7,204 nucleotides of DNA from Thiomonas sp. (lineage in GTDB: Bacteria; Pseudomonadota; Gammaproteobacteria; Burkholderiales; Burkholderiaceae). Location: the NCBI GenBank assembly GCA_027443745.1, contig DAIAZB010000359.1, forward strand, positions 1 to 7,204, read 5' to 3'. A model generated the notes under the pieces. The model saw nothing but the letters and a program-made list of their open reading frames with translations. It had not been told where the DNA came from and ran no database searches. Below are positions 1-6,088 of the stretch, one piece after another; position 1 is the stretch's first letter; each line of letters opens with the position of its first letter. Both the position numbers and the translations under genes were made by a program.

Positions 1-168
1 CAGCGGATACGGGTGACGTCCGCGCCCCGCCTTGGGATACACCGGCTCGATCAGCGCCAGCAGCACCGACCACGGCACCACCTGTTCCATCTCCGCCAGA
101 AAGATCTCGCGCCGCGTCTGCTTGCGCTTGCCCGCGTACTCGGCCTCGGAAAAGCTCATCTGGGTCAT
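1..168 (-). CDS. IS5-family transposase, N-terminal 56 residues (runs off window)
   Basis: This encodes the first 56 residues of a DDE transposase that would cut and join the IS ends. The protein begins MTQMSFSEAEYAGKRK and continues with the EMEQVVPW and LIEPVYPKAGRGRHPYPL stretches, the standard N-terminal region of IS5-subgroup transposases (the region before the DDE catalytic core). The catalytic triad is beyond the window. The ATG at 168 is chosen because the family usually starts at M-x-QMSFSEAE; the second ATG at 159 is a possible alternative. No clear Shine-Dalgarno is visible, as is common for transposases. Whether the full gene is intact cannot be seen. Confidence 0.9.
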   Translation of the reverse strand, partial: MTQMSFSEAEYAGKRKQTRREIFLAEMEQVVPWSVLLALIEPVYPKAGRGRHPYPL

Positions 169-187
169 CGGCAGCGCGCTCGCGGGA

Positions 188-229
188 GGGACTTCACTCA
201 GACCGCAACCGCGGGGACTTGTTCAGACC
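188..229. repeat. Imperfect direct repeat inside the IS end
   Basis: GGGACTTCACTCAGACC at 188-204 is echoed by GGGACTTGTTCAGACC at 214-229, so part of the terminal-repeat sequence occurs twice, about 25 bases apart, before the transposase start. It could be a second transposase-binding site or control the transposase promoter. Only the repetition is seen; the role is inference. Confidence 0.6.
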
Positions 230-233
230 ATCC
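218..233 (-). repeat. Terminal inverted repeat of the IS5-type element
   Basis: The 16 bases read GGATGGTCTGAACAAG from the outside inward and resemble IS5 ends as I recall them. The TGA inside this repeat (225 to 223) serves as the stop codon of the interrupted neighbouring gene. The partner repeat is outside the window. Confidence 0.75.
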
Positions 234-906
234 TTAGGGCGCACAATGGTACGGCTGCTGATTCCGCATCCATTCCAAGATTAAGCCATCTCATCTCTTC
301 GAGGCGGGGCAGCGGACTCTCTTCGGGGCGGGGCGCCGGATTCCAAAAGGGTGAATGAGCAATCGCTCTCGCATGAAAATTCGAATATAGCGTCTCGATT
401 CGCTTGCAAGTTATGGTATCCCACTCGTGCATTTTTATTTTTTCGAGGTAATCAGTAATCACGGGATTCTCGCTGTTCAAGTCAATGTTGATTTCGATTT
501 GCTGCAATATATCGTGGCAAATTTCCGCATAGGCTTCGAAACCTTTTTGGAGCACGTTTTCGGCGAACTTCGTAAATTCTTCCCGCCGTTGCCATTTCTG
601 CTGCTCAAGCTGCTGCTTGTAGGTGCGGTCTGTATTGCGCGCGATTGCAAGCAACGCTGCGGACACCGCAAGCAGGCCCGCCGCCGCCAGGGTTGCCTGG
701 ATGATGGTTGCGACGGTTGTGGCGCGGTCGTAGCTTCCGCTTTCCGAAACGCTGAAGCCATGCATAAGCAACCAGTAAATGGTCACCGATATTACTGCGT
801 AGCTGATCAAACCGATTCCGAACCAGGTGGCAATCCAGTGTTTTTCGAAAAGAAAGTCATAAATGCACTGCATTACATTCTTGCGCTGCTTTTCGTTCGT
901 GGGCAT
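223..906 (-). CDS. Two-span membrane protein with coiled-coil-like segment, 3' end interrupted by IS
   Basis: I do not recognise the family. The 227-residue product has two hydrophobic spans, about residues 25-48 (ATWFGIGLISYAVISVTIYW) and 63-88 (rich in A, L, V and T), joined by a short polar loop. A charged, Q/K/E/R-rich probable helix follows from about 92 to 140 and then a soluble tail. The layout resembles small membrane proteins of the putative abortive-infection (AbiC-like) type, but no motif proves this. The ATG at 906 is chosen over an ATG nine codons upstream because AGAGGAG sits 7 nt before it. The gene begins 33 nt after the Clp-FtsH fusion gene, so co-transcription is likely. The last residues (R-M-V) and the stop are encoded by IS sequence, so the native C-terminus is lost. 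Its base composition is clearly lower in GC than the neighbours. Confidence 0.8.
   Translation of the reverse strand: MPTNEKQRKNVMQCIYDFLFEKHWIATWFGIGLISYAVISVTIYWLLMHGFSVSESGSYDRATTVATIIQATLAAAGLLAVSAALLAIARNTDRTYKQQLEQQKWQRREEFTKFAENVLQKGFEAYAEICHDILQQIEINIDLNSENPVITDYLEKIKMHEWDTITCKRIETLYSNFHARAIAHSPFWNPAPRPEESPLPRLEEMRWLNLGMDAESAAVPLCALRMV
234..237. other. Probable IS target-site duplication (TTAG)
   Basis: The four bases next to the IS end match YTAR, the preferred IS5-subgroup target. Only one copy is inside the window, so duplication cannot be confirmed. Confidence 0.5.
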
Positions 907-913
907 TTGGGTA

Positions 914-920
914 CTCCTCT
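914..920 (-). promoter_or_regulatory. Shine-Dalgarno of the membrane-protein gene
   Basis: AGAGGAG on the minus strand lies 7 nt upstream of the ATG at 906 and decides that start over the in-frame ATGs at 933 and 924, which lie upstream of or within this site. Confidence 0.75.
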
Positions 921-939
921 TCATTAAGTGCAAGGTTTC

Positions 940-3900
940 TCAGGCTTGGGGCAAGCGGTTCGGCGGCGTTTCGACATGCACCCCGGGATTGACCACCTCT
1001 TCGGCCTGCAATCGTGCGGCCACGGACTCGATATCCGCGCGGTGTTGGGTGACCGTGCGCTGCGCATGTTCCTGCGCTTCGCCGAGCAGCGCCTCGGCGG
1101 CCCGACGCACGACGGGGTCCTCGCGCCATCGGTCATCGGGGGCGAGCTGGGTGTAGTCCATGGGCGGCTGTGCCGGGTCCAATGCCCACTGTGCTGCCGC
1201 GCGCAGCGCCAGCGCGGTGGCTTGGGCAATGTCGCCGCTGGCGCCGCTGTCGGGATTGGCGCCTGCGTCACCACCCAATTGCTGCTGCGCCACCCGTCCG
1301 GCCAGCAGCACGGCCAGTTCGTCGAGGACGCGCGCACGGGTGTGGTTGCGCAGCATGTCGTCCTCGAGGTTGAACACGGTGAAGCCCAGCATGCGCTGAC
1401 GCGGCACGATGCTGACCTGCTCGATCTTGCGCCGCGGGAACAGCAGCATCGAGACCACGGCGTGCCCGGCCTCGTGCAGGGCGGTCAGGCGCTTGTCAGC
1501 CGCGCTCATCGCGCGACTGTTGCGCGGGCCAAAACGCTCGGTGGTGATGATCTCGCGCATGAAGGCGGTATCCACCTCGTCGCGGCCTTCGCGCAGCAGG
1601 GCATAGGCGGCCTCGTTGCGCACGGACTCCAGCGCCGCGCCGCTGAGGCCGGTGGTGGCATCGAGCAATGCTTCCACGTCCAGCGACTTGCCGCCGGGCA
1701 ACGTCTGGTAGCGTGCGATGAATCCGCGCCGGGCCTCGCGGTCGAGCATCGGCACCTCCACATGCAGGCCCAGCCGCCCCGGTCGCACCAGCGCCGGATC
1801 GATGCGTTGCAGATAATTGGTGGCGGCCACGGTAAACACCGGGCTGGCGCTGCTGCTGAAGCCATCCAGCTCGGACAGCAGCGCGTTGATGGCGGCGATG
1901 TAGGCCTGGTGTTCGCGACTGCCCAGCACATCAATCTCATCGAGGAACACCAGCGCCGGGGCATAGTGCCGCGCGCGCTCGTACAAAGATTGGGTGAACT
2001 GCGGCTTGAGCAGATCGACGCCATTGGCTGCGAGGAACGGCAGGTCGGCCTCGCCGGCCAACGCCTTGGCCAGCAGGGTCTTGCCGGTGCCGGGCGGGCC
2101 ATACAGCAGCAGGCCGCTCGGAGCGGCCACCCCCCATTGCTCCAGTTGTTGCGGCTCTTTCAACAGGTGCAGCACCTGGTGCAGGCGCTGTTTGACCACG
2201 GCATGACCCTGCACGTCGCTGAAGCGCACGCTGGGCACCTCGGTGACCAGCGCGCCGCCGCCGGCGAAATCCTCGGCACGCTGTGGCACCACGACCTGCG
2301 GGGTGTGCAAGGTCAGCGTCCACGGGCTGGGCCGGGTGTCCAGCGTGCGCTCGAATACCACGGTGCGATTGCGGCGCCTGAGGCAATGCACCAGATCGGA
2401 TCCGCCCGGCTGCGGCTGTGGCGGAATGCCCAGCCGTTGCTTGATCGGTTCCAGCGCCCGCAGGGTGCCCGGCGCAAATTTGATGTGCAATTGCGCGCGG
2501 TTGCGCGGGGCGGGATCCTGGTGCAGGACGTAGGTGTCCAGCTCGGGCAGCCACAGATCGCGCAGCGCGCGCGCCGCGACTTTGCGCGCATCGATCTCGG
2601 CGCCATGCGCGAGCAGGCTGGCCTCGACCAGCAGGTTCTTGTTGGCATCCCAGTCGAGCCGGATGCCAAAGGTCGCGGCATACTGCGATTTCAGCGCATC
2701 CAGGCCCTGTGCCGCGAGTGTGCGCAGCTCGGCCTCACCCAACGGCGGGAACAACAGCAAGTTGGAGGCGCCCAGCGCGCTGAGCAGGCCTGCGTCATAG
2801 ACCGGCATGTCGCTCCCGCGGTAGGCGTTGGTGCGCTGTTTGCGCAGGTAATCGAGCAGCGTGTCCTTGCCCAGCCCGGGCTGGCGCGCGTAGCGCTCGA
2901 AAAACCCCACGTTGCGCGCCAACTCGCCGTCCATGCCGGCGATAAAGATGAAGATGCAGTCGCTGACGTCCACCTCGGGCGATGCGATGCATTCCTGCTT
3001 GGAGTCGTTGTTCTTGTAGAAGCCGTAGCGATCAGTCAGCACGCCGGTGTCGAACAACTCCAGCAGCACGTTCTGCGTGTTGGGGTGTGCCTTGTCGAGA
3101 TGATCGAGGATGATCACCGAGCGTGGATGCTCACGGATCCAGGCGGTCAACTCGCCGGGCTTGGCGTCGCCATAGCCTTGAGTAAGACCGACCAGGCCGA
3201 AGTTCTGGTTATCGCCGGTATAGGCGGACAGGTCGATGGTTTTGCTGGCCCAGGTGGCTTGCAGCCACGCCTGGGGTGCAGCGGATGCCCCTGACTGCAG
3301 CCCCGGCGTACCTGCCAGTGCTTGCGCGATGTGCTGTGCGGCGAGACTCTTGCCGGTGGCCGTGGGGCCGACGAAGAAAAAAGTGGCCAGTGGCTGCTTG
3401 CGCGCCGAGCGAGCCGCCGAGGTTTCCATCAGGGCTGCCGCGAGTCTGGGGATCAGTTGCCCGGGGTCGAGAAACGTCGCCTCCAGGTCGGTGCGCACGC
3501 GTGTTGCCGCGTCGAGCGCCAGCGTACGCGTCAGCGGAGGCGGGGCCTCGACAGGCCGTGGGGATCCATTGTCGTCGGTGGTGGCGGCCGGTTGCGAGGG
3601 CATCGAGGGCATCATGCGTGCGTAGTCGGCGCGAAACTGGTCCCGGAAAGAGTCCTCGAGCAGGGTGTCCAGGGTCGCTTCGCGCAGCCCTGCCTGGGCC
3701 AGATGCTTCAGGGCCTGCCCTGATAGCGATGGTTGATAGGCCGCCGTAGCGCCGAGCGCAGCCATGTTCAGCGCCAGCGTCGTGTCGCGCTTTGTGGACC
3801 ACAAGCCAGCTGCTGGCAGAAGGGTTTTGGCGTTGCTGAATTGGGCGTCCACCGTGTGGTGGATGGCCAACTTCAGATCTTCCAGCTCGATCGTGCCATG

Positions 3901-3987
3901 GCCATTGGCCCGCGCAATGCCACGCGCCACGGCGAGCAGAATGCACGAGGGGTCCTGATGGGGCAGTGGCAGGTCCGTTGCGCCCAT
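940..3987 (-). CDS. Soluble Clp-FtsH fusion: Clp-N-like + Clp-type AAA+ + FtsH-type AAA+ + M41 zinc protease
   Basis: Probable ATP-driven protease of the cytoplasm, 1015 residues (FtsH and ClpB are usually about 640 and 860). Residues 13-115 look like a divergent Clp-N domain (ARGIARANGHGTIELEDLKL) and 127-152 are a Pro-rich linker. A Clp-type AAA+ module follows: Walker A GPTATGKS 207-214, Walker B VIILDHLDKAH 291-301. Then an FtsH-type AAA+ module from about 585: Walker A GPPGTGKT 630-637, Walker B LVFLDEID 679-686, and NYLQRIDPALVRPGR with sensor Asn724 and Arg735/Arg738. The M41 domain has HEAGH 838-842 and a third zinc ligand, Asp919, in SGASGDIAQAT. No transmembrane span is visible, unlike true FtsH. 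In the Clp module the Walker B Glu is His296 and the sensor-1 region reads IAGMD, so ATP hydrolysis there is doubtful. An in-frame TGA at 3997-3999 makes the ATG at 3987 the earliest ATG; its Shine-Dalgarno is weak. It leads an operon with the membrane-protein gene. Confidence 0.93.
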   Translation of the reverse strand: MGATDLPLPHQDPSCILLAVARGIARANGHGTIELEDLKLAIHHTVDAQFSNAKTLLPAAGLWSTKRDTTLALNMAALGATAAYQPSLSGQALKHLAQAGLREATLDTLLEDSFRDQFRADYARMMPSMPSQPAATTDDNGSPRPVEAPPPLTRTLALDAATRVRTDLEATFLDPGQLIPRLAAALMETSAARSARKQPLATFFFVGPTATGKSLAAQHIAQALAGTPGLQSGASAAPQAWLQATWASKTIDLSAYTGDNQNFGLVGLTQGYGDAKPGELTAWIREHPRSVIILDHLDKAHPNTQNVLLELFDTGVLTDRYGFYKNNDSKQECIASPEVDVSDCIFIFIAGMDGELARNVGFFERYARQPGLGKDTLLDYLRKQRTNAYRGSDMPVYDAGLLSALGASNLLLFPPLGEAELRTLAAQGLDALKSQYAATFGIRLDWDANKNLLVEASLLAHGAEIDARKVAARALRDLWLPELDTYVLHQDPAPRNRAQLHIKFAPGTLRALEPIKQRLGIPPQPQPGGSDLVHCLRRRNRTVVFERTLDTRPSPWTLTLHTPQVVVPQRAEDFAGGGALVTEVPSVRFSDVQGHAVVKQRLHQVLHLLKEPQQLEQWGVAAPSGLLLYGPPGTGKTLLAKALAGEADLPFLAANGVDLLKPQFTQSLYERARHYAPALVFLDEIDVLGSREHQAYIAAINALLSELDGFSSSASPVFTVAATNYLQRIDPALVRPGRLGLHVEVPMLDREARRGFIARYQTLPGGKSLDVEALLDATTGLSGAALESVRNEAAYALLREGRDEVDTAFMREIITTERFGPRNSRAMSAADKRLTALHEAGHAVVSMLLFPRRKIEQVSIVPRQRMLGFTVFNLEDDMLRNHTRARVLDELAVLLAGRVAQQQLGGDAGANPDSGASGDIAQATALALRAAAQWALDPAQPPMDYTQLAPDDRWREDPVVRRAAEALLGEAQEHAQRTVTQHRADIESVAARLQAEEVVNPGVHVETPPNRLPQA

Positions 3988-4200
3988 GGCTTCAGATCAC
4001 GGTGCCGGTTGCAACAGTGTCTGCGGACGCGCACCGGGTGCACGCCCTGCAACAACATGCCGGGCGATGCTCGTGATGCACGCGCCTTGATGGCAGCGAT
4101 GGCAACCCACGCGAGGCCATCCGTGCACGGTGCTGCCGTGCTCAGCCCCCTTCGCACGCGACATCACCAAGACCCTCTGTGGCCGGTTCCGATGGGCACA

Positions 4201-4231
4201 AGTAAAGCGCTTGGCTTCGGCAATATGTCAA
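4201..4231 (-). promoter_or_regulatory. Possible sigma-70-type promoter toward the fusion-protease operon
   Basis: On the minus strand a perfect TTGACA (4231 to 4226) is followed after 19 nt by TTTACT (4206 to 4201), a 4-of-6 match to TATAAT. The spacing is longer than the usual 17, so the -10 assignment is uncertain. The -35 overlaps the edge of the 30-bp inverted repeat by two bases. Confidence 0.3.
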
Positions 4232-4259
4232 CTTACGTTTTGCCGATAAAACGTAAATT
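4230..4259. promoter_or_regulatory. 30-bp inverted repeat, 12-6-12, operator-like
   Basis: AACTTACGTTTT (4230-4241) and AAAACGTAAATT (4248-4259) are inverted copies with one mismatch; the inner nine pairs (TTACGTTTT/AAAACGTAA) are perfect. The 6-base spacer is GCCGAT. The dyad overlaps a TTGACA hexamer on the minus strand. It is most simply a binding site for a dimeric regulator of the protease operon. The arm and spacer geometry also resembles a tyrosine-recombinase core site, though it does not match dif as I know it. The structure is certain; the role is inferred. Confidence 0.6.
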
Positions 4260-4450
4260 TTGCGCACAAGCCCGCAGCTCGAATGAAGCAGCATGCGGCA
4301 TGTCCGCCCTGGCAGGTATTTCAGCTAGTGCGCCGGAGCGATTTGCTGCTTCCTGCCGGATCGACGCAACGGGTTGCGGCGGTAGCCCGCCTGGACGTAA
4401 CGTTGCTCCGTGAACCGGGCATCAGCCCGCTCGACAGCGAGATCAGGTCC

Positions 4451-4648
4451 ATGGTCGAAGCCATTCCTCATCATCCGCAGAGTCCGGTGCACTGCGAGTC
4501 CTGCGCCTGCAAGGGCAAGCGCATCGAGATGGTCGCCCAGGATGCGCTGGATGCATCGTTCCTGATGCCGGAAGACATGCAGCCGGAGAGCCTGCGCTCC
4601 TACCGCTGTCCGGCGTGCGAGAGCGTCCAGGTGTTCCAAGTCGACTGA
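4451..4648 (+). CDS. Small zinc-ribbon-like protein, 65 residues
   Basis: I do not recognise a named family. The product starts MVEAIPHHPQSPVH and has a CESCAC knuckle (residues 15-20) and a CPAC knuckle (residues 54-57) near the C-terminus, a spacing that suits a small zinc ribbon. The intervening part is acidic and contains an FLMPEDM segment. Codon use is strongly GC-ending, like the host genes. The same frame is open from an ATG at 4283 (121 residues), but the added part has no recognisable features. I prefer 4451 because the conserved-looking part starts there, although only a weak CAGG lies just upstream. It is the only convincing plus-strand gene and points away from the protease operon. 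Function is unknown; nucleic-acid or protein binding would be typical of such folds. Confidence 0.55.
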   Translation: MVEAIPHHPQSPVHCESCACKGKRIEMVAQDALDASFLMPEDMQPESLRSYRCPACESVQVFQVD

Positions 4649-5010
4649 TTCCGCACTCGCGATCAGCCGCCGTCATGTGCTGTGCATTGCGACGGGGCTG
4701 TCCTGCGCGCTGGATTGCTTCGTCCTGCCGATGCCGATCGATGCGAAGGCATCGATGTCGTCGTCATGACCTGCGGGCAACCCTCCTGCGCTGATGGCCT
4801 CGGCACCACCCGCGGCGCAGGTGGATCCGCGCGAACTCACCAACACGAGGGATGCAGTCGCGCCAGTGCTGGTTTTTTTGGGTCGCCTGCAGCAGCCGCA
4901 CGCTGTGCAGCCTTGCCGCATCATCACCGAGTCGCCGGCATTGCACTCGCCAGTCGGCCCTGGCTTGGCCGAGAAGGAGCTCGGGTGCTGCGCGCCGACG
5001 TCCCACAACG
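4649..5010. other. Stretch without a convincing gene
   Basis: No recognisable protein in any frame. A plus-strand frame at 4794-5039 (81 codons) has acceptable codon use but no Shine-Dalgarno and no recognisable motifs, and it runs into the 3' end of the phosphoesterase gene. A T7 run at 4873-4879 follows a four-pair CCAG/CTGG dyad, which is too weak to call a terminator. Confidence 0.5.
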
Positions 5011-5802
5011 TCAACCGGCCGGTGGCGAGGAAGGGATGACAGGCGCGCGCCGCAGCGCGCGCGCCGCATCCCGTTCGCCGGGCCGCAGCACCGTGCCATC
5101 CAGCGCGCTGATGCCGCGCAGGCCCACGCCGTGGGCGCGAAAGCCCAGGGTCGCCGTGCTGCCGCTGTAGTCGAGGCAGTCATGGTGGTGGCCGTGAAAC
5201 AGGCTGTGCACACCCAGCGCGCGGGCGAGATCATCGATCACGGCAAAACCCTGCGGGTGGCACGAGGGCGCCTCGTGCGTGACCAGCACATCGGCGCCTT
5301 GCGCTGCCAGCACATCGAAAACATCGGGAAACAGGCTGCTGTGATGCTTGATCACCTGCAGGCTCTGCTGCCGGATGCCCCAGTCGTCGGGATGCGTACA
5401 TCGCCGCAGGTGATCCAGATACGCCGGCAACGAATCGAACTGCGGTGCCATGGAGCTTTCGGGACGCCAGATCTCATCGCGGAAAATGCCGCCCAGTCCG
5501 GCAATGCGCACGCCAGCGACTTCCACCACCCGACCGTGCAGGTTGCGCTCAGGCAAAGCCTGAAGCGCGGCCCAGCTTGGCGCGCGATCGGTGTCGTGAT
5601 TGCCCGGGATGAACCACACCTGCGTGCCCAGCGCTTCGATCGGCGCCATCAGCTCCTGCAGCGGAACGGGCGCCTCGATATCGCCCAGCAGGACCAATGC
5701 GCGCGGCCGCTGTGCGCGCACGACCGTGAGCAGATGCTCGAAACGGCCATGCGGATCACCGGCAAACAGGATAGGCGGCGTGGCGGGTAGATGCTGTGAC
5801 AT
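5011..5802 (-). CDS. Calcineurin-like metallophosphoesterase
   Basis: Predicted soluble, two-metal phosphoesterase of 263 residues. All signature blocks of the family are in order: GDPHG (15-19, metal ligands Asp16 and His18), GDIE (40-43, bridging Asp41), GNHD (67-70), VTHE (174-177, His176) and GHHH (204-207, His205 and His207). These supply a complete dinuclear centre, so it should be active, but the substrate (nucleotide, phosphoprotein or other phosphoester) cannot be read from sequence. No signal peptide or membrane span is seen. The ATG at 5802 is preceded by a modest CAGGCG, with AGG 8 nt upstream. The gene stands alone, with a stretch lacking a convincing gene downstream and 286 nt before the next gene. 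Composition matches a GC-rich host, suggesting a resident gene at or near the edge of the accessory material. Confidence 0.93.
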   Translation of the reverse strand: MSQHLPATPPILFAGDPHGRFEHLLTVVRAQRPRALVLLGDIEAPVPLQELMAPIEALGTQVWFIPGNHDTDRAPSWAALQALPERNLHGRVVEVAGVRIAGLGGIFRDEIWRPESSMAPQFDSLPAYLDHLRRCTHPDDWGIRQQSLQVIKHHSSLFPDVFDVLAAQGADVLVTHEAPSCHPQGFAVIDDLARALGVHSLFHGHHHDCLDYSGSTATLGFRAHGVGLRGISALDGTVLRPGERDAARALRRAPVIPSSPPAG

Positions 5803-6088
5803 CGGGATCGCCTGATGAGCAGTAATGACGCAGCAGCAAAGCTCGATGCGCCAGTTATGCCGGGCTGTGCCTGTTCATGCATGGCGGAATCTTGCCACAC
5901 GAATAGAACACCGGTGCGGCCGCCGAAAATGGCGAGCATCAATTTCGGGTCGCACTGCGTCGCTCCCGTGACGCCAGTGTGTGTGGCCGCACCTGGAACG
6001 GCCCTGTGATTGTGATGGCCTCGCCTCGGTCCGATCTGGACATTCCGGATGGATTTGTTTGTGGGTCAGCGTCCATGCGCGCGCGCCC

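Larger units (their letters stand above)
1..233 (-). mobile_element. IS5-family insertion sequence, transposase-start end only
   Basis: This is the left-transcribed start of an insertion sequence whose remainder lies beyond the window. Seen: a transposase N-terminus reading out of the window, and an outer end that reads GGATGGTCTGAACAAG on the minus strand (233 to 218). From memory, E. coli IS5 ends begin GGAAGGTGCGAA(C/T)AAG, a close match. Just outside is TTAG (234-237), which fits the YTAR target of the IS5 subgroup and is the likely target duplication; the matching copy would lie left of the window. The element has inserted into the 3' end of the adjacent membrane-protein gene. The exact boundary is inferred from the repeat and target and could be off by a base or two. 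Confidence 0.85.
3988..4450. other. Stretch without a convincing gene; likely control region of the fusion-protease operon
   Basis: Open frames here look like shadows. It contains the 30-bp inverted repeat at 4230-4259, a TTGACA hexamer facing the protease gene, and an AT-rich patch (about 4221-4261) that stands out from the GC-rich surroundings. If the hexamer is used, the protease mRNA would have a leader of about 200 nt. Short dyads occur in that leader (GTTGCA 4008-4013 with TGCAAC 4048-4053, around GCACC/GGTGC at 4031-4041), but they are weak. Reading on the plus strand, a frame is open from an ATG at 4283 into the zinc-ribbon gene. Confidence 0.5.

Noticed and set aside
928..3294. A 788-codon open frame on the plus strand opposite the fusion-protease gene
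   Set aside because: It is the antisense shadow of a GC-rich gene. The translation is a low-complexity mixture of G, A, Q, R, H and L with no motifs, while the minus strand shows Walker and HEAGH motifs.
4233..4256. Reading the TTACGTTTT dyad as a XerCD dif site
   Set aside because: The geometry is similar, but the arms do not resemble the dif arms I know (ATAA...TTATGTTAAAT) and no recombinase gene is present in the window.
4863..4879. CCAG/CTGG dyad followed by seven T's as a terminator for the zinc-ribbon gene
   Set aside because: The stem is only four pairs with a two-base loop, too weak for a confident intrinsic terminator, and it lies more than 200 nt past the gene.
4794..5039. An 81-codon plus-strand frame beginning MASAPPAAQVDPRE
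   Set aside because: Codon use is acceptable, but there is no Shine-Dalgarno, no recognisable motif, and it overlaps the 3' end of the phosphoesterase gene in the opposite direction. Homologues would be needed to revive it.
4852..5790. A 312-codon plus-strand frame opposite the phosphoesterase
   Set aside because: Antisense shadow; the minus strand carries all metallophosphoesterase blocks.
5815..6009. A 64-codon plus-strand frame beginning MSSNDAAAKLD
   Set aside because: No ribosome site, motif or recognisable family; probably chance in the 286-nt gap before the phosphoesterase.
6039..6055. ATCTGG/CCGGAT hairpin as a terminator after the 250-residue gene
   Set aside because: A six-pair stem with one G-T and no T-run on the minus strand after it.
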